Of a DNA stretch of 5,986 nt, positions 5,502 to 5,986 are shown one piece after another; position 1 is the stretch's first letter, and the number at the start of each line of letters is the position of its first letter. The notes below the pieces were generated by a model. That model was not told where the DNA came from and made no database searches. It saw nothing but the letters and a program-made list of their open reading frames with translations. Source of the DNA: JAIVJN01 sp036732565 (lineage in GTDB: Bacteria > Acidobacteriota > Vicinamibacteria > Vicinamibacterales > UBA2999). The stretch is taken from positions 1 to 5,986 of the forward strand of contig DAINCF010000453.1 of the NCBI GenBank assembly GCA_036732565.1. The letters run 5' to 3'. The translations under genes were made by a program, and so were the position numbers.

Positions 5502-5532
5502 GGAGGGCGGGCCATGCAGTTGCCCGCCCTCC
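5502..5532 (-). terminator. terminator-like hairpin after the Spy/CpxP-like gene
   Basis: GGAGGGCGGGC (5502-5512) and GCCCGCCCTCC (5522-5532) form a perfect 11-bp GC-rich stem with a 9-base loop. It lies about 70 bases after the stop of the minus-strand gene ending at 5605. Read on that strand it is followed by a pyrimidine-rich tail (TCTCCCTTCTC) rather than a clean T run, so an intrinsic terminator is plausible but not certain. Confidence 0.45.
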
Positions 5533-5547
5533 CAGCAGGTGAGGAAC

Positions 5548-5602
5548 GGGCGGCTCGCGACTTGTCGGCCGAAACGCTCGGCGAAGGACGAGCCGCCCCT
5601 AC
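5548..5602. repeat. long imperfect inverted repeat with a GTAGGGGC end
   Basis: GGGCGGCTCG (5548-5557) pairs with CGAGCCGCCC (5589-5598), and an inner stem GCCGA/TCGGC (5568-5572 with 5578-5582) closes on a 5-base loop. On the minus strand it begins CGTAGGGGCGGC three bases after the Spy/CpxP-like stop, the same CGTAGGGGC opening as the palindrome at 2526. It is probably a dispersed repeat and may also serve as the 3' structure of that transcript. Confidence 0.55.
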
Positions 5603-5604
5603 GA

Positions 5605-5986
5605 TCAACCCTGCCGTCTCTTTTGCAGGCGATCCAGACGCTCCTTCATCCGCGTCTGACGCTCCGCCTGCAACTGCTTCAGCTTGTCGTGCTGCTCCGC
5701 CGTGAGGATTGACAGGACCTCGCTGCGGATCCGCGCCCGCTCGAGCGCCATGGCGGCGTGCGCCGTCCCGAGGGCCTCGCTCGACGATTTGATCTGGCCT
5801 TCGTCCACCGGCGACGTTTCCACCGCGGTGCGCTGCGCCTCGAAGGCCTGGCGCAACTGCTCCCCGGCCGTCCGAAGGTTGGCGCGGTGCCGCTCGACGA
5901 TCTCGCGCACCTGCTGTCGCTGTGCGTCGGTCAGGTCGAGCGCGCGAAGCGGCAGATTTCCGCCCGGCCCCCCGAAGCGCCCGAAC
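5605..5986 (-). CDS. Spy/CpxP-like periplasmic LTxxQ protein (5' end outside window)
   Basis: Seen: the last 126 codons of a gene entering from the right edge and ending at TGA 5607-5605. After a Gly-rich start (FGRFGGPGGN) the sequence is almost wholly helical and charged. It has two LTxxQ motifs, LTDAQ (visible residues 18-22) and LTAEQ (94-98), about 75 residues apart, and a basic end KERLDRLQKRRQG. Known: paired LTxxQ motifs mark the Spy/CpxP family of periplasmic chaperones and envelope-stress or metal-resistance proteins (CpxP, Spy, ZraP, CnrX). Their helices form a curved dimer. The signal peptide expected in this family would lie outside the window. The gene could extend a short or long way; a GTG at 5910 is in frame, but starting there would lose the first LTxxQ, so it is rejected. 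Two inverted repeats follow the stop. Which stress or metal it serves cannot be told. Confidence 0.8.
   Translation of the reverse strand, partial: FGRFGGPGGNLPLRALDLTDAQRQQVREIVERHRANLRTAGEQLRQAFEAQRTAVETSPVDEGQIKSSSEALGTAHAAMALERARIRSEVLSILTAEQHDKLKQLQAERQTRMKERLDRLQKRRQG

Overview
GC-rich bacterial chromosomal DNA (estimated by eye at about two thirds G+C), densely coding, with eight protein genes (two cut by the window edges) and no RNA gene, insertion sequence or CRISPR array that I can see. Long antisense ORFs, minor pilins, exported proteins of the DUF6152 and aldolase/citrate-lyase types, and short GC-rich palindromic repeats beginning 'GTGGGG' or 'GTAGGGG' together suggest a soil-type diderm such as an Acidobacteriota (Vicinamibacteria-like) genome. 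That assignment is inference, not proof.

Layout. Positions 1-1587, minus strand: a minor-pilin cluster transcribed right to left in the order FimT/GspH-like, PilV-like, PilW-like. The PilW-like gene runs off the left edge. Spacing is very tight: a 1-base TGATG overlap, then 6 bases. Positions 1588-1769: a divergent intergenic region with candidate promoters on both strands and a perfect 10-bp palindrome. Positions 1770-4084, plus strand: a two-gene ABC importer operon of the quaternary-amine (OpuC/OpuF/EgtU) class. It has an ATPase and a permease fused to its own substrate-binding domain, coupled by an ATGA overlap. Positions 4085-4927, minus strand: an exported HpcH/HpaI aldolase-like protein, convergent with the importer; the two stop codons are directly adjacent. 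Positions 4928-5025: a block of REP-like palindromes. Positions 5026-5415, minus strand: a small exported DUF6152-family protein. Positions 5416-5604: a non-coding stretch with two strong inverted repeats. Positions 5605-5986, minus strand: the C-terminal part of a Spy/CpxP-like periplasmic LTxxQ protein.

How the genes work together. The three pilins probably form or prime the tip of a type IV pilus. The two importer genes encode a complete transporter: SBP and permease in one chain, with a separate ATPase. The right-hand minus-strand genes are all predicted to be exported but share no obvious pathway.

The points most worth a second look are: the exported aldolase homologue, which appears to lack the catalytic His and one metal-ligand Asp of HpaI; REP-like palindromes, one of which supplies the C-terminal codons of the ATPase gene and sits over the ribosome-binding region of the permease gene; the unresolved substrate (betaine/choline versus ergothioneine) of the fused importer; and a sigma-54-like element just upstream of the pilin cluster.
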